Source: Bordetella parapertussis (GTDB taxonomy: Bacteria > Pseudomonadota > Gammaproteobacteria > Burkholderiales > Burkholderiaceae_C). Taken from it: DNA of 58,913 nucleotides. Numbering within the stretch: the first letter of the stretch is position 1; every line of letters starts with the position of its first letter. The stretch covers positions 1 through 58,913 of the forward strand of contig CAMDAN010000002.1 in NCBI GenBank assembly GCA_945888535.1, read 5' to 3'. This document shows, one piece after another, positions 38,185 through 46,730 of this stretch. The notes under the pieces are model-generated. The model made no database searches and was not told the origin of the DNA. It was given only the letters and a program-made list of their open reading frames with translations. Both the position numbers and the translations under genes were made by a program.

Positions 38185-39147
38185 CTAGTGGCGAAACTGC
38201 TTTCTCCATTCTGTCGGTGCAATTCCGAATTGGCGTCTAAAGTGCAATCGAAGTGACTCTGGTGATCCGAAGCCCGTTCGTTCAGCTACGACATCGATTG
38301 ATCCACTGGTTGACTCCAAAAGTCGCTGGGCATAAGCCAAACGTTCTGCCAACAGCCAAGACACAAAGCCCATCCCTGTGAGCTGCTTGAACTGCCGGGT
38401 AAAGGTCCGCCTGCTCATCAATGCTCGTTCCGCTAGAGAATTCACAGAATGCGCTAATTGAATGTTTTCACGAATCGAGTCAAATAGTTCAGATAGACGA
38501 GAGTCTGCCAGTGTTTTCGGTATCGGCTGCTCGATGAATTGTGCCTGCCCACCCCGACGGTGCGGCGGAACTACCAAGCGTCGCGCGACACTATTGGCTA
38601 CTTGCGAGCCATGCATTTGGCGCAATAAAAAAAGGCAACAGTCGATTCCAGCCGCCGTTCCAGCGGAAGTGACGATGCCGTGATCTTCAACATAGAGCAC
38701 ATCCGCGTCAAGTCGGACTTGCGGGTAGCGTTCGGTAAATTCTTTCGCATAGGCCCAGTGCGTCGTCGCATCTCGCCCGTCCAGCAAACCAGCTTCGGCA
38801 AGTACGTACGCTCCTAAGCACAGACCAACGATCTTTGCACCACGCGCATATGCTGCACTTAAGGCCTTCAATAACGCCTTGGGAGGTTTTTCCGCGATGT
38901 CTCGCCAACTTGGAACAATGATGATATCGGCCGTTTTGAGTGCCGAGAGTCCATAACGTACGGCTATGTCAAACCCGCCAGACGTACAAATCCTTCCAGA
39001 CTCCGCCACACAAACTTTGAAGTCGAACTCCGGGCAGCCAGGGTGGCTCTCTCCAAACACAACACACGGCACGGCTAGGTGAAACGGGCTGATTCGATCA
39101 AACGCAACCACCGAGATCGACGTAGTCTGGTGTTTTTTTATAGACAT
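38185..39147 (-). CDS. GlxA family AraC-type regulator with DJ-1/PfpI-like domain
   Basis: 320 residues. The N-terminal DJ-1/PfpI-like domain includes IVGLCLGAYVLAEAGLLDGR (pseudo-nucleophile Cys region) and THWAYA. The C-terminal AraC helix-turn-helix pair includes SRRTFTRQFKQLTGMG and VAERTGFGSPESLRLHFRRQF. Such regulators sense small nitrogen compounds or carnitine-like metabolites. It is divergent from the HD-domain gene across 99 bases that contain a TGGC-N6-GCCA palindrome. Confidence 0.9.
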   Translation of the reverse strand: MSIKKHQTTSISVVAFDRISPFHLAVPCVVFGESHPGCPEFDFKVCVAESGRICTSGGFDIAVRYGLSALKTADIIIVPSWRDIAEKPPKALLKALSAAYARGAKIVGLCLGAYVLAEAGLLDGRDATTHWAYAKEFTERYPQVRLDADVLYVEDHGIVTSAGTAAGIDCCLFLLRQMHGSQVANSVARRLVVPPHRRGGQAQFIEQPIPKTLADSRLSELFDSIRENIQLAHSVNSLAERALMSRRTFTRQFKQLTGMGFVSWLLAERLAYAQRLLESTSGSIDVVAERTGFGSPESLRLHFRRQFGIAPTEWRKQFRH

Positions 39148-39170
39148 ATTGGCTCAATCTTACCGAAAAA

Positions 39171-39184
39171 TGGCATTTGCGCCA
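39171..39184. promoter_or_regulatory. TGGC-N6-GCCA palindrome, possible GlxA operator
   Basis: TGGCATTTGCGCCA lies 24 bases upstream of the GlxA-type start and about 60 upstream of the HD gene. On the other strand it reads TGGCGCAAATGCCA, which resembles sites of GlxA-family regulators that contain a TGNCGCAAAT core. It could control both divergent genes. Confidence 0.4.
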
Positions 39185-39246
39185 CTTACCCTTTTAATCA
39201 CCGGCCGACAAAATATGAAATTCAGAAACAACCATTTGGGTGCTCC

Positions 39247-39807
39247 ATGACAGATGCGCAAACGATTTATCCAACGCTTCCCCTTGTAGAGGAAATACTG
39301 CTTCCATGGCAGGAACGCATAGGTGCTGATTTCGAAGGATATAGAAATCATATCTATCGCATGCTCCACTGCTGTTTCGCCCTGGCTCCGTGCAGCGAGC
39401 AAGACCGCCATAAGCTCATGATTGCAGCCTGTCACCATGACATTGGCTTGTGGTCCGACCATACGGTCGATTACTTGCCGCCCTCCATACGCGAGGCAGT
39501 AACGTACCTCGAGGCGAATCAATTAAGTTCTTGGGTGGAAGAAGTCACCTTACTCATTGACCTTCACCATAAAGTACGCGCAATAACGGGTGAGGTTGCT
39601 AAAAAATATCCGCTTCTTGAGGTTTTTAGACGGGCTGATCTGGCTGACTTTTCGCTCGGACTCCTCCTTGGCGGCGTACCAAGAAAGTTCTTTCGAATTG
39701 TTAAGCGCCAATTTCCAAACGCTGGTTTTCACAAGATGCTGATGAAAGCCGCTGGCGGATGGTTCGCAAAGCATCCTCTTTCACCTCCACCTTTCATGAA
39801 GTGGTGA
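39247..39807 (+). CDS. HD-domain phosphohydrolase-like protein
   Basis: 186 residues. HD signature: H in NHIYRMLH, then CHHDIGLWSD and a late Asp in RRADLADFS. HD proteins are metal-dependent phosphohydrolases acting mostly on nucleotides; substrate unknown. ATG at 39247 begins MTDAQTIYPTLPLVEE; the frame extends upstream into the GlxA gene without support. The divergent GlxA-type regulator is the likely controller. Confidence 0.75.
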   Translation: MTDAQTIYPTLPLVEEILLPWQERIGADFEGYRNHIYRMLHCCFALAPCSEQDRHKLMIAACHHDIGLWSDHTVDYLPPSIREAVTYLEANQLSSWVEEVTLLIDLHHKVRAITGEVAKKYPLLEVFRRADLADFSLGLLLGGVPRKFFRIVKRQFPNAGFHKMLMKAAGGWFAKHPLSPPPFMKW

Positions 39808-39883
39808 ATCTGAAGTTTTTTATCGGATTGCCATTGCTTTTTTCAGAACTGTTCTAACGCTTGAGGGGTTCGTCCGGTTCTTT

Positions 39884-40393
39884 TCAGAGTTTGGGTTCCC
39901 GGCCTGTGTATGCCCCTGCATACGCCTCTAAGCCCAAAGAAATCACTGTCGCCACATCCGTTCCCACTTCTTGGCGAAACTCCGCCTCGGTTTGTGACAC
40001 GGCTAGCTGAAACGCTTGGAGCCAAGCCAGCCCTATATCGGTGAACACAATGCGCCGTGCGCGTGCGTCACTCAGATCCGCCGTACGTTGCACCAAGCCC
40101 CAGGCCTCGCACTGGGTGACCAAGTCCCCCATGGCTTGTTTGGTCATGCCTGCACTTTGTGCAAGATCGATCAAGCGTGAGCCTTCCAGACTGAGATGCC
40201 GAGTGATGTGAATGTGCGCAGCGCTTACTTGAGCGCGTGCGGCCAAGTTGGACAAGGCCAAAGGGACATCCACGTTGTGGGCCATGAGGTAGAGCACCCG
40301 TTCGTCGAAGCGACGCATGGCGTGGCCAAGCAAACGTCCCAAATGCGCCTGTCGCCAGTCTTGGTGTGTCGTCGGAATGCGATTAATTAACAT
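39884..40393 (-). CDS. MarR-family transcriptional regulator
   Basis: 169 residues. Winged helix in the middle: LSLEGSRLIDLAQSAGMTKQ, GDLVTQCEAWGLVQR (recognition helix), then LSDARARRIVFTDIG (wing). MarR proteins are dimeric repressors, often of stress or efflux genes. It is divergent from recA with 136 bases between. The start at 40393 (MLINRIP) is chosen; TTG at 40411 lies upstream. Ligand and targets unknown. Confidence 0.85.
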   Translation of the reverse strand: MLINRIPTTHQDWRQAHLGRLLGHAMRRFDERVLYLMAHNVDVPLALSNLAARAQVSAAHIHITRHLSLEGSRLIDLAQSAGMTKQAMGDLVTQCEAWGLVQRTADLSDARARRIVFTDIGLAWLQAFQLAVSQTEAEFRQEVGTDVATVISLGLEAYAGAYTGREPKL

Positions 40394-40459
40394 CAGACAA
40401 TAGTAATGCAAACTGACTAAAAAATCTATTTACTTGTTTTAACAACCGCGTTTAAACTA

Positions 40460-40475
40460 CTGTTCAAGCATCCAG
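40460..40475. promoter_or_regulatory. LexA-like SOS box upstream of recA
   Basis: CTGT-N8-CCAG, one mismatch from the CTGT-N8-ACAG pattern of beta- and gammaproteobacterial LexA. It lies 54 bases before the recA ATG and overlaps a possible -10 (TACTGT) that pairs with TTGTTT 18 bases upstream, so LexA binding would block RNA polymerase. Confidence 0.6.
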
Positions 40476-40529
40476 CATGTGTTTAACAGCAGTGCCGAAA
40501 TGCCCCACTTAACCCTCAAGGAGATTTTC

Positions 40530-41624
40530 ATGGACGCACCCGTAAAAAACACCGCTGCCAGCAGCGAAAAGGCCAAAGCATTGCAAGTGGCCCTGGCTCA
40601 GATCGAAAAACAATTCGGCAAGGGCACCATCATGCGCCTAGGCGAAGGCGAAGTGATTGAAGACATCCAAGTAGTTTCCACTGGCTCTTTGGGCTTGGAC
40701 ATTGCATTGGGCGTAGGCGGCCTGCCTAGGGGCCGCGTGGTCGAAATTTATGGCCCAGAGTCTTCCGGCAAAACCACCCTTACCTTGCAAGTGATTGCTG
40801 AAATGCAAAAGGTCGGTGGGCAATGCGCTTTTGTCGACGCGGAACACGCGCTTGACATCCAATACGCCCAAAAGCTCGGCGTCAATTTGCAAGACCTGTT
40901 GATTAGCCAGCCCGATACCGGCGAGCAAGCGCTTGAAATTGTGGATAGCTTGGTCCGCTCAGGCGCAGTGGATTTGATCGTGATTGACTCGGTTGCCGCG
41001 TTAACCCCGAAGGCCGAACTGGAAGGTGAAATGGGCGACTCTTTGCCCGGTCTGCAAGCGCGATTGATGAGCCAGGCCTTGCGCAAGCTCACAGCCCACA
41101 TCAAGAAAACCAACTGCATGGTTATCTTTATCAACCAAATTCGTATGAAGATCGGCGTGATGTTTGGCTCGCCTGAAACCACCACGGGCGGCAATGCTCT
41201 GAAGTTTTATGCGTCTGTACGCTTAGACATTCGCCGCACCGGCACCATCAAACGCGGCGACGAAGCCATTGGTAACGAGACCAAAGTCAAAGTAGTCAAA
41301 AACAAAGTGGCTCCACCCTTTAAAACCGCGGAGTTTGATATTTTGTTTGGCGAAGGGATCAGCCGCCACGGAGAAATTATTGATATGGGAGTGAACGCCC
41401 AAATCATTGAAAAGTCGGGTGCTTGGTATGCCTACCAAGGCGAAAAAATTGGCCAAGGCCGCGACAACGCACGTGAATTCCTGCGCGAAAACGCCGGCCT
41501 CTCCATAGAAATTGAAAACAAGGTTCGCGAATCAGTTGGCATTCCTGTGCTTCCAGGCGCAGTCACGCCAGCCGTTGCCGAAGTCCCCAAAACCAAAGCC
41601 TCCAAAAAAGGCGAAGTAGCTTAA
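40530..41624 (+). CDS. recA: Recombinase RecA
   Basis: 364 residues. Walker [17 protein letters not shown], Walker [14 protein letters not shown]-binding loops [16 protein letters not shown] and [18 protein letters not shown]. RecA forms filaments on single-stranded DNA, pairs homologues and triggers LexA cleavage. AAGGAG precedes ATG 40530; the frame upstream is not family sequence. recX follows 13 bases later. Confidence 0.98.
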   Translation: MDAPVKNTAASSEKAKALQVALAQIEKQFGKGTIMRLGEGEVIEDIQVVSTGSLGLDIALGVGGLPRGRVVEIYGPESSGKTTLTLQVIAEMQKVGGQCAFVDAEHALDIQYAQKLGVNLQDLLISQPDTGEQALEIVDSLVRSGAVDLIVIDSVAALTPKAELEGEMGDSLPGLQARLMSQALRKLTAHIKKTNCMVIFINQIRMKIGVMFGSPETTTGGNALKFYASVRLDIRRTGTIKRGDEAIGNETKVKVVKNKVAPPFKTAEFDILFGEGISRHGEIIDMGVNAQIIEKSGAWYAYQGEKIGQGRDNAREFLRENAGLSIEIENKVRESVGIPVLPGAVTPAVAEVPKTKASKKGEVA

Positions 41625-41637
41625 GCCACTGCGCTGT

Positions 41638-42105
41638 ATGGCACCCTCCAAACCCTCTTCACTTTCACTGACCGGGCGCGCTTTGCGACTGCTCAGTGCG
41701 CGGGAACATTCGCGCGCTGAGCTAGAACGTAAGCTTTCTCGATTTGAAGAGGTGCCGGGGTCTTTGGCGGAAGTATTAGACAAACTCGAGGCCAAAGACT
41801 TTATCAATGCGCAGCGGGTTGTCGACTCAGTGGTCTACCGCCGAAGCGCCAAACTCGGTGTCGGACGTATTCGCCAAGAACTCCAAGCCAAAGGCTTGGA
41901 TGCTGAGCCCATTGCGCAAGCGGTGGTTCTTCTCAAAACCACTGAAACAGCCCGCGCACAAGAAGTCTGGCGAAAAAAATTTGGAACGACAGCCACTAAC
42001 TCCAATGAGCGCGCCAAGCAAGCGCGCTTTCTAGCGGGTAGGGGCTTTAGTGGCGAAGCGATTGCGCGGGTGGTGGCTGGCGCTTTTGACCCAGACGACG
42101 CATAA
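41638..42105 (+). CDS. recX: RecA regulator RecX
   Basis: 155 residues, all three-helix repeats: RALRLLSAREHSRAELERKL, GVGRIRQELQAKGL, RARFLAGRGFSGEAIARV. RecX binds in the RecA filament groove and limits its growth. Classic recA-recX order with a 13-base gap. It converges on argC with eight bases between the stops. Confidence 0.93.
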   Translation: MAPSKPSSLSLTGRALRLLSAREHSRAELERKLSRFEEVPGSLAEVLDKLEAKDFINAQRVVDSVVYRRSAKLGVGRIRQELQAKGLDAEPIAQAVVLLKTTETARAQEVWRKKFGTTATNSNERAKQARFLAGRGFSGEAIARVVAGAFDPDDA

Positions 42106-42113
42106 AACCCCAA

Positions 42114-43049
42114 TCACAAGCCCAGCATCAGTTCCAAGTTTTGGACCGCAGCACCGCTGGCGCCTTTGCCCAAATTGTCCAGCCGCGCCACCAAAACCGC
42201 ATGCGCAAATCCGTCTTGGGCTGCGTCGTTGGCAAAAACCCGCAACTCCATTTTGTTCGTGTCGGCCAATGCGACTGCATCGAGCTTTAAGTCTGGAGTG
42301 ACTGGCTCCACTGTGACCCATTGGCTGTGAGCGTAATGCGCTTGTAAAACCGAGCGCAAATCTTGTGCGCTTGGCTTTCCAGGGATTTGGTCTAAATGCA
42401 GCGGCAGTTGAACCAACATGCCTTGGGGGAAATTGCCAACAGACGGAACAAACACTGGTCGGCGCGTCAAGCCGCTGCAGTGCATGATCTCTGGAATGTG
42501 CTTGTGCTTGAGGCCGAGCGCATACAACTCCATAGCGGGGGCTTCCCCCTTTGCATAGGCCTCTATCATCGTACGACCGCCACCGGAGTACCCGCTGATC
42601 GAGGGCAAGCACACCGGGAAATCTGCGGGTAAAACGCCCGCATCAATCAAAGGCCGCAGCAGCGCAATCGCGCCCGTAGCGTAGCAACCCGGGTTGGCCA
42701 CCCGACGGGCCTGCGCGATCGCCTCTTTTTGGCTGGCGGCCAATTCAGGAAATCCATAGACCCAACCGGGTGCGGTGCGGTGCGCGGTTGAGGCATCAAT
42801 GATGCGCGGGCCCGGTCGGCCTGTGGCGCGTTCCAAGTCATTCACCATGGCCACCGACTCCAGTGCCGCGTCATCATGCAAACACAAGATGACCACATCC
42901 GCCTGGCTAAACAAGTCTCGCTTGGCCTGGGTGTCTTTTCTTAAAGCAGGATCAATGCGCAGCAACTCTACTTGCGCCATCGCACTCAATCGTTCGCGAA
43001 TTTGCAAGCCTGTTGTTCCCGCTTCTCCGTCAATAAAGATTTTTTTCAT
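42114..43049 (-). CDS. argC: N-acetyl-gamma-glutamyl-phosphate reductase, type 2
   Basis: 311 residues, the short type 2 form. NADP-binding start [19 protein letters not shown]; catalytic Cys in [14 protein letters not shown]; late His in HKHIPEI. It reduces N-acetylglutamyl-5-phosphate in arginine synthesis. ATG at 43049 (MKKIF) is preferred over ATG at 43058 three codons upstream, which has no binding site either. Confidence 0.93.
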   Translation of the reverse strand: MKKIFIDGEAGTTGLQIRERLSAMAQVELLRIDPALRKDTQAKRDLFSQADVVILCLHDDAALESVAMVNDLERATGRPGPRIIDASTAHRTAPGWVYGFPELAASQKEAIAQARRVANPGCYATGAIALLRPLIDAGVLPADFPVCLPSISGYSGGGRTMIEAYAKGEAPAMELYALGLKHKHIPEIMHCSGLTRRPVFVPSVGNFPQGMLVQLPLHLDQIPGKPSAQDLRSVLQAHYAHSQWVTVEPVTPDLKLDAVALADTNKMELRVFANDAAQDGFAHAVLVARLDNLGKGASGAAVQNLELMLGL

Positions 43050-43144
43050 GGCTACCATGGTAATAAAGATATCGCGCTAGCGTAAGTCCGAGGCAAGATT
43101 GGTGCGCCGCAACATGATACAGTCCTGCGTTCACACGTTCAGGG

Positions 43145-43179
43145 CCATGCGCCTACGCAACCCCCGAGTTGCTGCATGG
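43145..43179 (+). other. Two-tier hairpin in the sucC leader
   Basis: Outer stem CCATGC (43145-43150) with GCATGG (43174-43179) encloses an inner stem GCAAC (43157-43161) with GTTGC (43168-43172) and a CCCCGA loop. It ends 31 bases before the sucC ATG. It may control translation of sucC. Confidence 0.5.
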
Positions 43180-43210
43180 GAAAAGTTGTTCCGTCTCAGA
43201 GAGAAAAATC

Positions 43211-44380
43211 ATGAAGATTCACGAATACCAAGGCAAGGAAATCTTGCGAAATGCCGGCATCCCCGTGCCACGCGGCATCCCCGCATTCACGGTCCAAGAA
43301 GCCGTTGAAGCCGCCCAAAAACTCGGCGGCCCAGTATGGGTCGTAAAGGCGCAGATTCATGCCGGTGGGCGTGGCAAGGGTGGCGGCGTGAAGCTCGCCC
43401 GCTCGATTGACGAAGTCAAGAGCTTGGCCACAGAGATTTTGGGGATGCAACTCATCACCCACCAAACCGGGCCACTAGGCCAAAAAGTTCGCCGCCTGCT
43501 GATTGAAGACGGTGCCGACATCAAAAAAGAATATTACGTCTCCGCAGTTACCGACCGCGCCACACAACGTGTGGCGATGATCGTCTCCAGTGAGGGCGGC
43601 ATGGACATCGAAGGCGTCGCCCACGATACCCCCGAGAAAATCATCACAGAGATTGTCGATCCAGCCCTCGGACTCACCGATAGCCAAGCCAAGAAACTCA
43701 GTGACGCCATCGGCGTTCCTGCTGCCTCGACCGCACAAGCGGTGGATGTTCTGCAAAAGCTTTACAAGACCTATATGGACACCGATGCCAGCTTGGTCGA
43801 AATCAACCCCTTGATTTTGGAAGGCAATGGAAACATCAAAGCCTTGGACGCCAAGTTCAATTTTGATGCCAACGCTTTGTTCCGCCACCCCGATATCGTG
43901 GCCTTTCGCGACCTTGATGAAGAAGACGCGGCTGAGGTTGAGGCCAGCAAATTCGACCTCGCCTACATCAGCCTAGACGGCAATATCGGCTGCTTGGTCA
44001 ACGGTGCGGGTTTGGCCATGGCCACCATGGACACCATCAAGCTGTTTGGCGCCGAGCCAGCCAACTTCCTTGATGTGGGTGGTGGCGCAACGCCAGAAAA
44101 AGTAACCGAAGCTTTCAAAATCATGTTGAAAAACCCCAAGGTCAAAGCGATTTTGGTCAACATCTTTGGTGGCATCATGAAATGCGACACGATTGCCACC
44201 GGCGTGATTACCGCTTGCAAAGCGGTGAACTTATCCGTGCCTTTGGTGGTCCGGATGAAGGGCACCAACGAAGAAATGGGCAAAAAAATGTTGGCCGAAT
44301 CAGGCCTTCCCATCATCAGCGCCGACACCATGGCTGAAGCCGCCCAAAAAGTGGTGGCCGCAGTAAACGCCCACGCCTAG
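43211..44380 (+). CDS. sucC: Succinyl-CoA synthetase, beta subunit
   Basis: 389 residues. It opens [13 protein letters not shown] with an ATP-grasp domain ([17 protein letters not shown]), then the C-terminal ligase domain with [10 protein letters not shown] and [12 protein letters not shown]. With SucD it makes ATP (or GTP) from succinyl-CoA in the TCA cycle. ATG at 43211 is chosen; the upstream frame is leader. sucD follows after 16 bases. Confidence 0.97.
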   Translation: MKIHEYQGKEILRNAGIPVPRGIPAFTVQEAVEAAQKLGGPVWVVKAQIHAGGRGKGGGVKLARSIDEVKSLATEILGMQLITHQTGPLGQKVRRLLIEDGADIKKEYYVSAVTDRATQRVAMIVSSEGGMDIEGVAHDTPEKIITEIVDPALGLTDSQAKKLSDAIGVPAASTAQAVDVLQKLYKTYMDTDASLVEINPLILEGNGNIKALDAKFNFDANALFRHPDIVAFRDLDEEDAAEVEASKFDLAYISLDGNIGCLVNGAGLAMATMDTIKLFGAEPANFLDVGGGATPEKVTEAFKIMLKNPKVKAILVNIFGGIMKCDTIATGVITACKAVNLSVPLVVRMKGTNEEMGKKMLAESGLPIISADTMAEAAQKVVAAVNAHA

Positions 44381-44396
44381 ACCAGAAAGAAAAGCC

Positions 44397-45290
44397 ATGT
44401 CGATCTATATCAACAAAGACACCAAAGTCATCACCCAAGGCATTACCGGTAAAACCGGTCAGTTCCACACCGAGAAGTGCCAAGAGTACGCCAACGGTAA
44501 AAACTGTTTCGTTGCCGGCGTCAACCCGAAAAAAGCGGGCGAGTCGATTTTTAACATTCCTATTTACGCCTCTGTTAAAGAAGCAGCCCACGAAACGGGC
44601 GCGACAGTTTCTGTGATTTACGTTCCCCCTGCTGGCGCTGCCGCTGCGATTTGGGAGGCCGTTGAAGCCGATCTGGACTTGGCTATTTGCATTACCGAAG
44701 GCATTCCAGTGCGTGACATGCTTGAAGTGCGCAACCGTATGCGGGCCAAAGAGGCCGCTGGAGGTAAGAAAACCTTGCTACTCGGCCCCAACTGCCCAGG
44801 CTTGATTACCCCCGATGAAATCAAAATCGGCATCATGCCCGGCCACATTCACCGCAAAGGCCGTATCGGCGTCGTTTCTCGCTCAGGTACCTTGACCTAT
44901 GAAGCCGTCGCCCAGCTCACTGAAATCGGCTTAGGCCAGTCCAGCGCCGTCGGCATTGGTGGTGACCCGATCAACGGCTTGAAGCACATCGATGTGATGA
45001 AGGCTTTTAACGACGATCCAGACACCGACGCCGTCATCATGATTGGTGAAATCGGCGGGCCCGATGAAGCCGAAGCCGCCCGTTGGTGCAAACTTAATAT
45101 GAAGAAACCCATTGTTGGCTTTATCGCGGGCGTCACCGCCCCCGCAGGCAAGCGCATGGGCCACGCAGGCGCTTTGATTTCTGGCGGCGCAGACACGGCT
45201 GATGCAAAGCTGGCGGTGATGGAAGAGTGCGGCTTCAAAGTCACGCGCAATCCCTCAGAAATGGCGAAATTGCTAAAAGCAATGTTGTAA
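44397..45290 (+). CDS. sucD: Succinyl-CoA synthetase, alpha subunit
   Basis: 297 residues. CoA-binding fold GITGKTGQFHTE; GPNCPGLITP; GVVSRSGTLTYE; the phosphohistidine in MGHAGALISGG. Partner of SucC in the TCA cycle, same operon. A terminator follows at 45353. Confidence 0.97.
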   Translation: MSIYINKDTKVITQGITGKTGQFHTEKCQEYANGKNCFVAGVNPKKAGESIFNIPIYASVKEAAHETGATVSVIYVPPAGAAAAIWEAVEADLDLAICITEGIPVRDMLEVRNRMRAKEAAGGKKTLLLGPNCPGLITPDEIKIGIMPGHIHRKGRIGVVSRSGTLTYEAVAQLTEIGLGQSSAVGIGGDPINGLKHIDVMKAFNDDPDTDAVIMIGEIGGPDEAEAARWCKLNMKKPIVGFIAGVTAPAGKRMGHAGALISGGADTADAKLAVMEECGFKVTRNPSEMAKLLKAML

Positions 45291-45352
45291 ATACAATAGC
45301 TGCTGTCTCGCCCCTCGCGCCAAGGTCGCAAAACCTGAGCCGATGGGCCGCG

Positions 45353-45392
45353 AAAGTGCCTTGACTTTGCGTTGGGGCACTTTTTCTTTTTT
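45353..45392 (+). terminator. Intrinsic terminator after sucCD
   Basis: AAAGTGCC (45353-45360) pairs with GGCACTTT (45376-45383), 15-base loop, followed by a T-rich tail TTCTTTTTT. It ends 20 bases before the terC start, so it could also act as an attenuator of terC. Confidence 0.7.
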
Positions 45393-45411
45393 GATTCAAA
45401 TAGGAACGCTC

Positions 45412-46092
45412 ATGGAACTTCTCGAAAATCCGGTTTTCTGGATCGGTTTGCTGAAGATCATTTGGATCAACATCATCCTCTCTGGTGACAACGCCGTGGT
45501 GATTGCTTTGGCAGCCCGCTCTTTACCTCCTTCGCAACAGAAAAAAGCCGTTTTATTTGGCTCCGGTGCAGCGGTCGCGATGCGCATTGGCCTGACAGTG
45601 GTTGCGGTGAAATTACTTGAAATGCCTTTTTTGCAGATCATCGGGGGCGCTTTGCTTTTGTGGATTGGCGTGCAACTATTGAGTGATAGCGAAAGCGACG
45701 ACGGCGAAGATAAACACCACGGCTCACTCGCCGCGGCCATCCGTACTATTTTGATCGCGGATCTTGTCATGAGTTTGGACAACGTCATTGCCGTTGCGGC
45801 GGCGGCCAAAGGCAGCATGCTACTGTTGGTTTTGGGATTGGCTATCAGCATTCCCTTGGTTATTTTTGGTAGCACTTTGATGATTCGACTGATGGAGCGC
45901 TATCCTTTTATTATTACGTTAGGCGCTGCACTAATTGGCTGGGTCGCTGGCGAAACTATTAGCAACGACACCTCTTTGCACGACTATGTTCTAAGTCACG
46001 CTTGGATGCACACCGCAGGTCCTATTGCGGGAGCCGCCTTGGTTTTGGGCTTAGGAACTTGGCTTCAAAAACGCTCTACAAAGGCCGTTTAG
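45412..46092 (+). CDS. TerC family membrane protein (probable metal exporter)
   Basis: 226 residues with about seven membrane helices. The two TerC signatures are present: WINIILSGDNAVVIALAARS and LIADLVMSLDNVIAVAAAAKG, each with an Asp-Asn pair in the membrane (SGDN, SLDN). Family members of this short type export manganese. ATG at 45412 follows TAGGAA; the frame upstream passes through the terminator. Confidence 0.9.
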   Translation: MELLENPVFWIGLLKIIWINIILSGDNAVVIALAARSLPPSQQKKAVLFGSGAAVAMRIGLTVVAVKLLEMPFLQIIGGALLLWIGVQLLSDSESDDGEDKHHGSLAAAIRTILIADLVMSLDNVIAVAAAAKGSMLLLVLGLAISIPLVIFGSTLMIRLMERYPFIITLGAALIGWVAGETISNDTSLHDYVLSHAWMHTAGPIAGAALVLGLGTWLQKRSTKAV

Positions 46093-46149
46093 AACAACGC
46101 AAAATCGATGTGATACCGTTAGGTTCTTATTAAAAAAGTGGAGGTGTGT

Positions 46150-46626
46150 ATGAAGCGTTCTGTACAGAAAGGGTTCACCCTGATTGAACTGATGATCGTG
46201 GTAGCGATCATCGGCATCTTGGCAGCCATTGCCCTGCCGCGTTACCAAGATTACACCGCCCGCGCACAAGTGACTGGGGCGCTCGCAGAAATATCGGCGG
46301 GCAAAACGCCCATCGAAGAAAAATTGGCGGTAGGTTTAACCGCTGCCATTCAATCCTCTGGCGACACCGCTGGAACGGGCGCATCTCAACTCAACTTACC
46401 TGACAACACATCGCGCTGCACTTATTTGGTTGCTAATGCAAAAACCGATGGCGCGGCAGGCGTTCTTTGCACCTTGGCAGGAACACCACAAATCAGCGGT
46501 AAATTAATTTTGCTCAAACGCAGCGCGGATAGCTTAGGCACGTGGGTCTGTACGTCAGATGCCGCCCAAAAACTCCTTCCAGCGGGTTGTACCAACGCCG
46601 CAACGGGTGACGTCAAATTACCCTAA
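46150..46626 (+). CDS. pilA: Type IV pilin, PilA-like
   Basis: 158 residues. Prepilin leader of eight residues (MKRSVQKG), cleavage before Phe9, then [18 protein letters not shown] with the conserved Glu at mature position 5. A C-terminal disulfide pair (WVCTSD ... PAGC) closes the D-region. PilA is the major subunit of type IV pili. GGAGG precedes the ATG. The next gene, a pilin glycosyltransferase, begins at once after the stop. Confidence 0.93.
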   Translation: MKRSVQKGFTLIELMIVVAIIGILAAIALPRYQDYTARAQVTGALAEISAGKTPIEEKLAVGLTAAIQSSGDTAGTGASQLNLPDNTSRCTYLVANAKTDGAAGVLCTLAGTPQISGKLILLKRSADSLGTWVCTSDAAQKLLPAGCTNAATGDVKLP

Positions 46627-46730
46627 TCGCAGCCCTCCTTTTTGCCCTGCCGTGGCTTAACCCGTTTGCAGCCGGGCCCACGCCAGCGGTCAGCCCTTGG
46701 TTATTTAGCTGGGCGTGCGCCTCCGGAGTT

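Noticed and set aside
42031..42612. 193-codon leftward open frame overlapping argC
   Set aside because: Same strand, other frame than argC; argC carries the catalytic motif and the right length.
45291..45411. yybP-ykoY manganese riboswitch before terC
   Set aside because: The position suits it, but the conserved GGGGAGTAG and ACATACT elements are not seen; only a terminator hairpin is clear.
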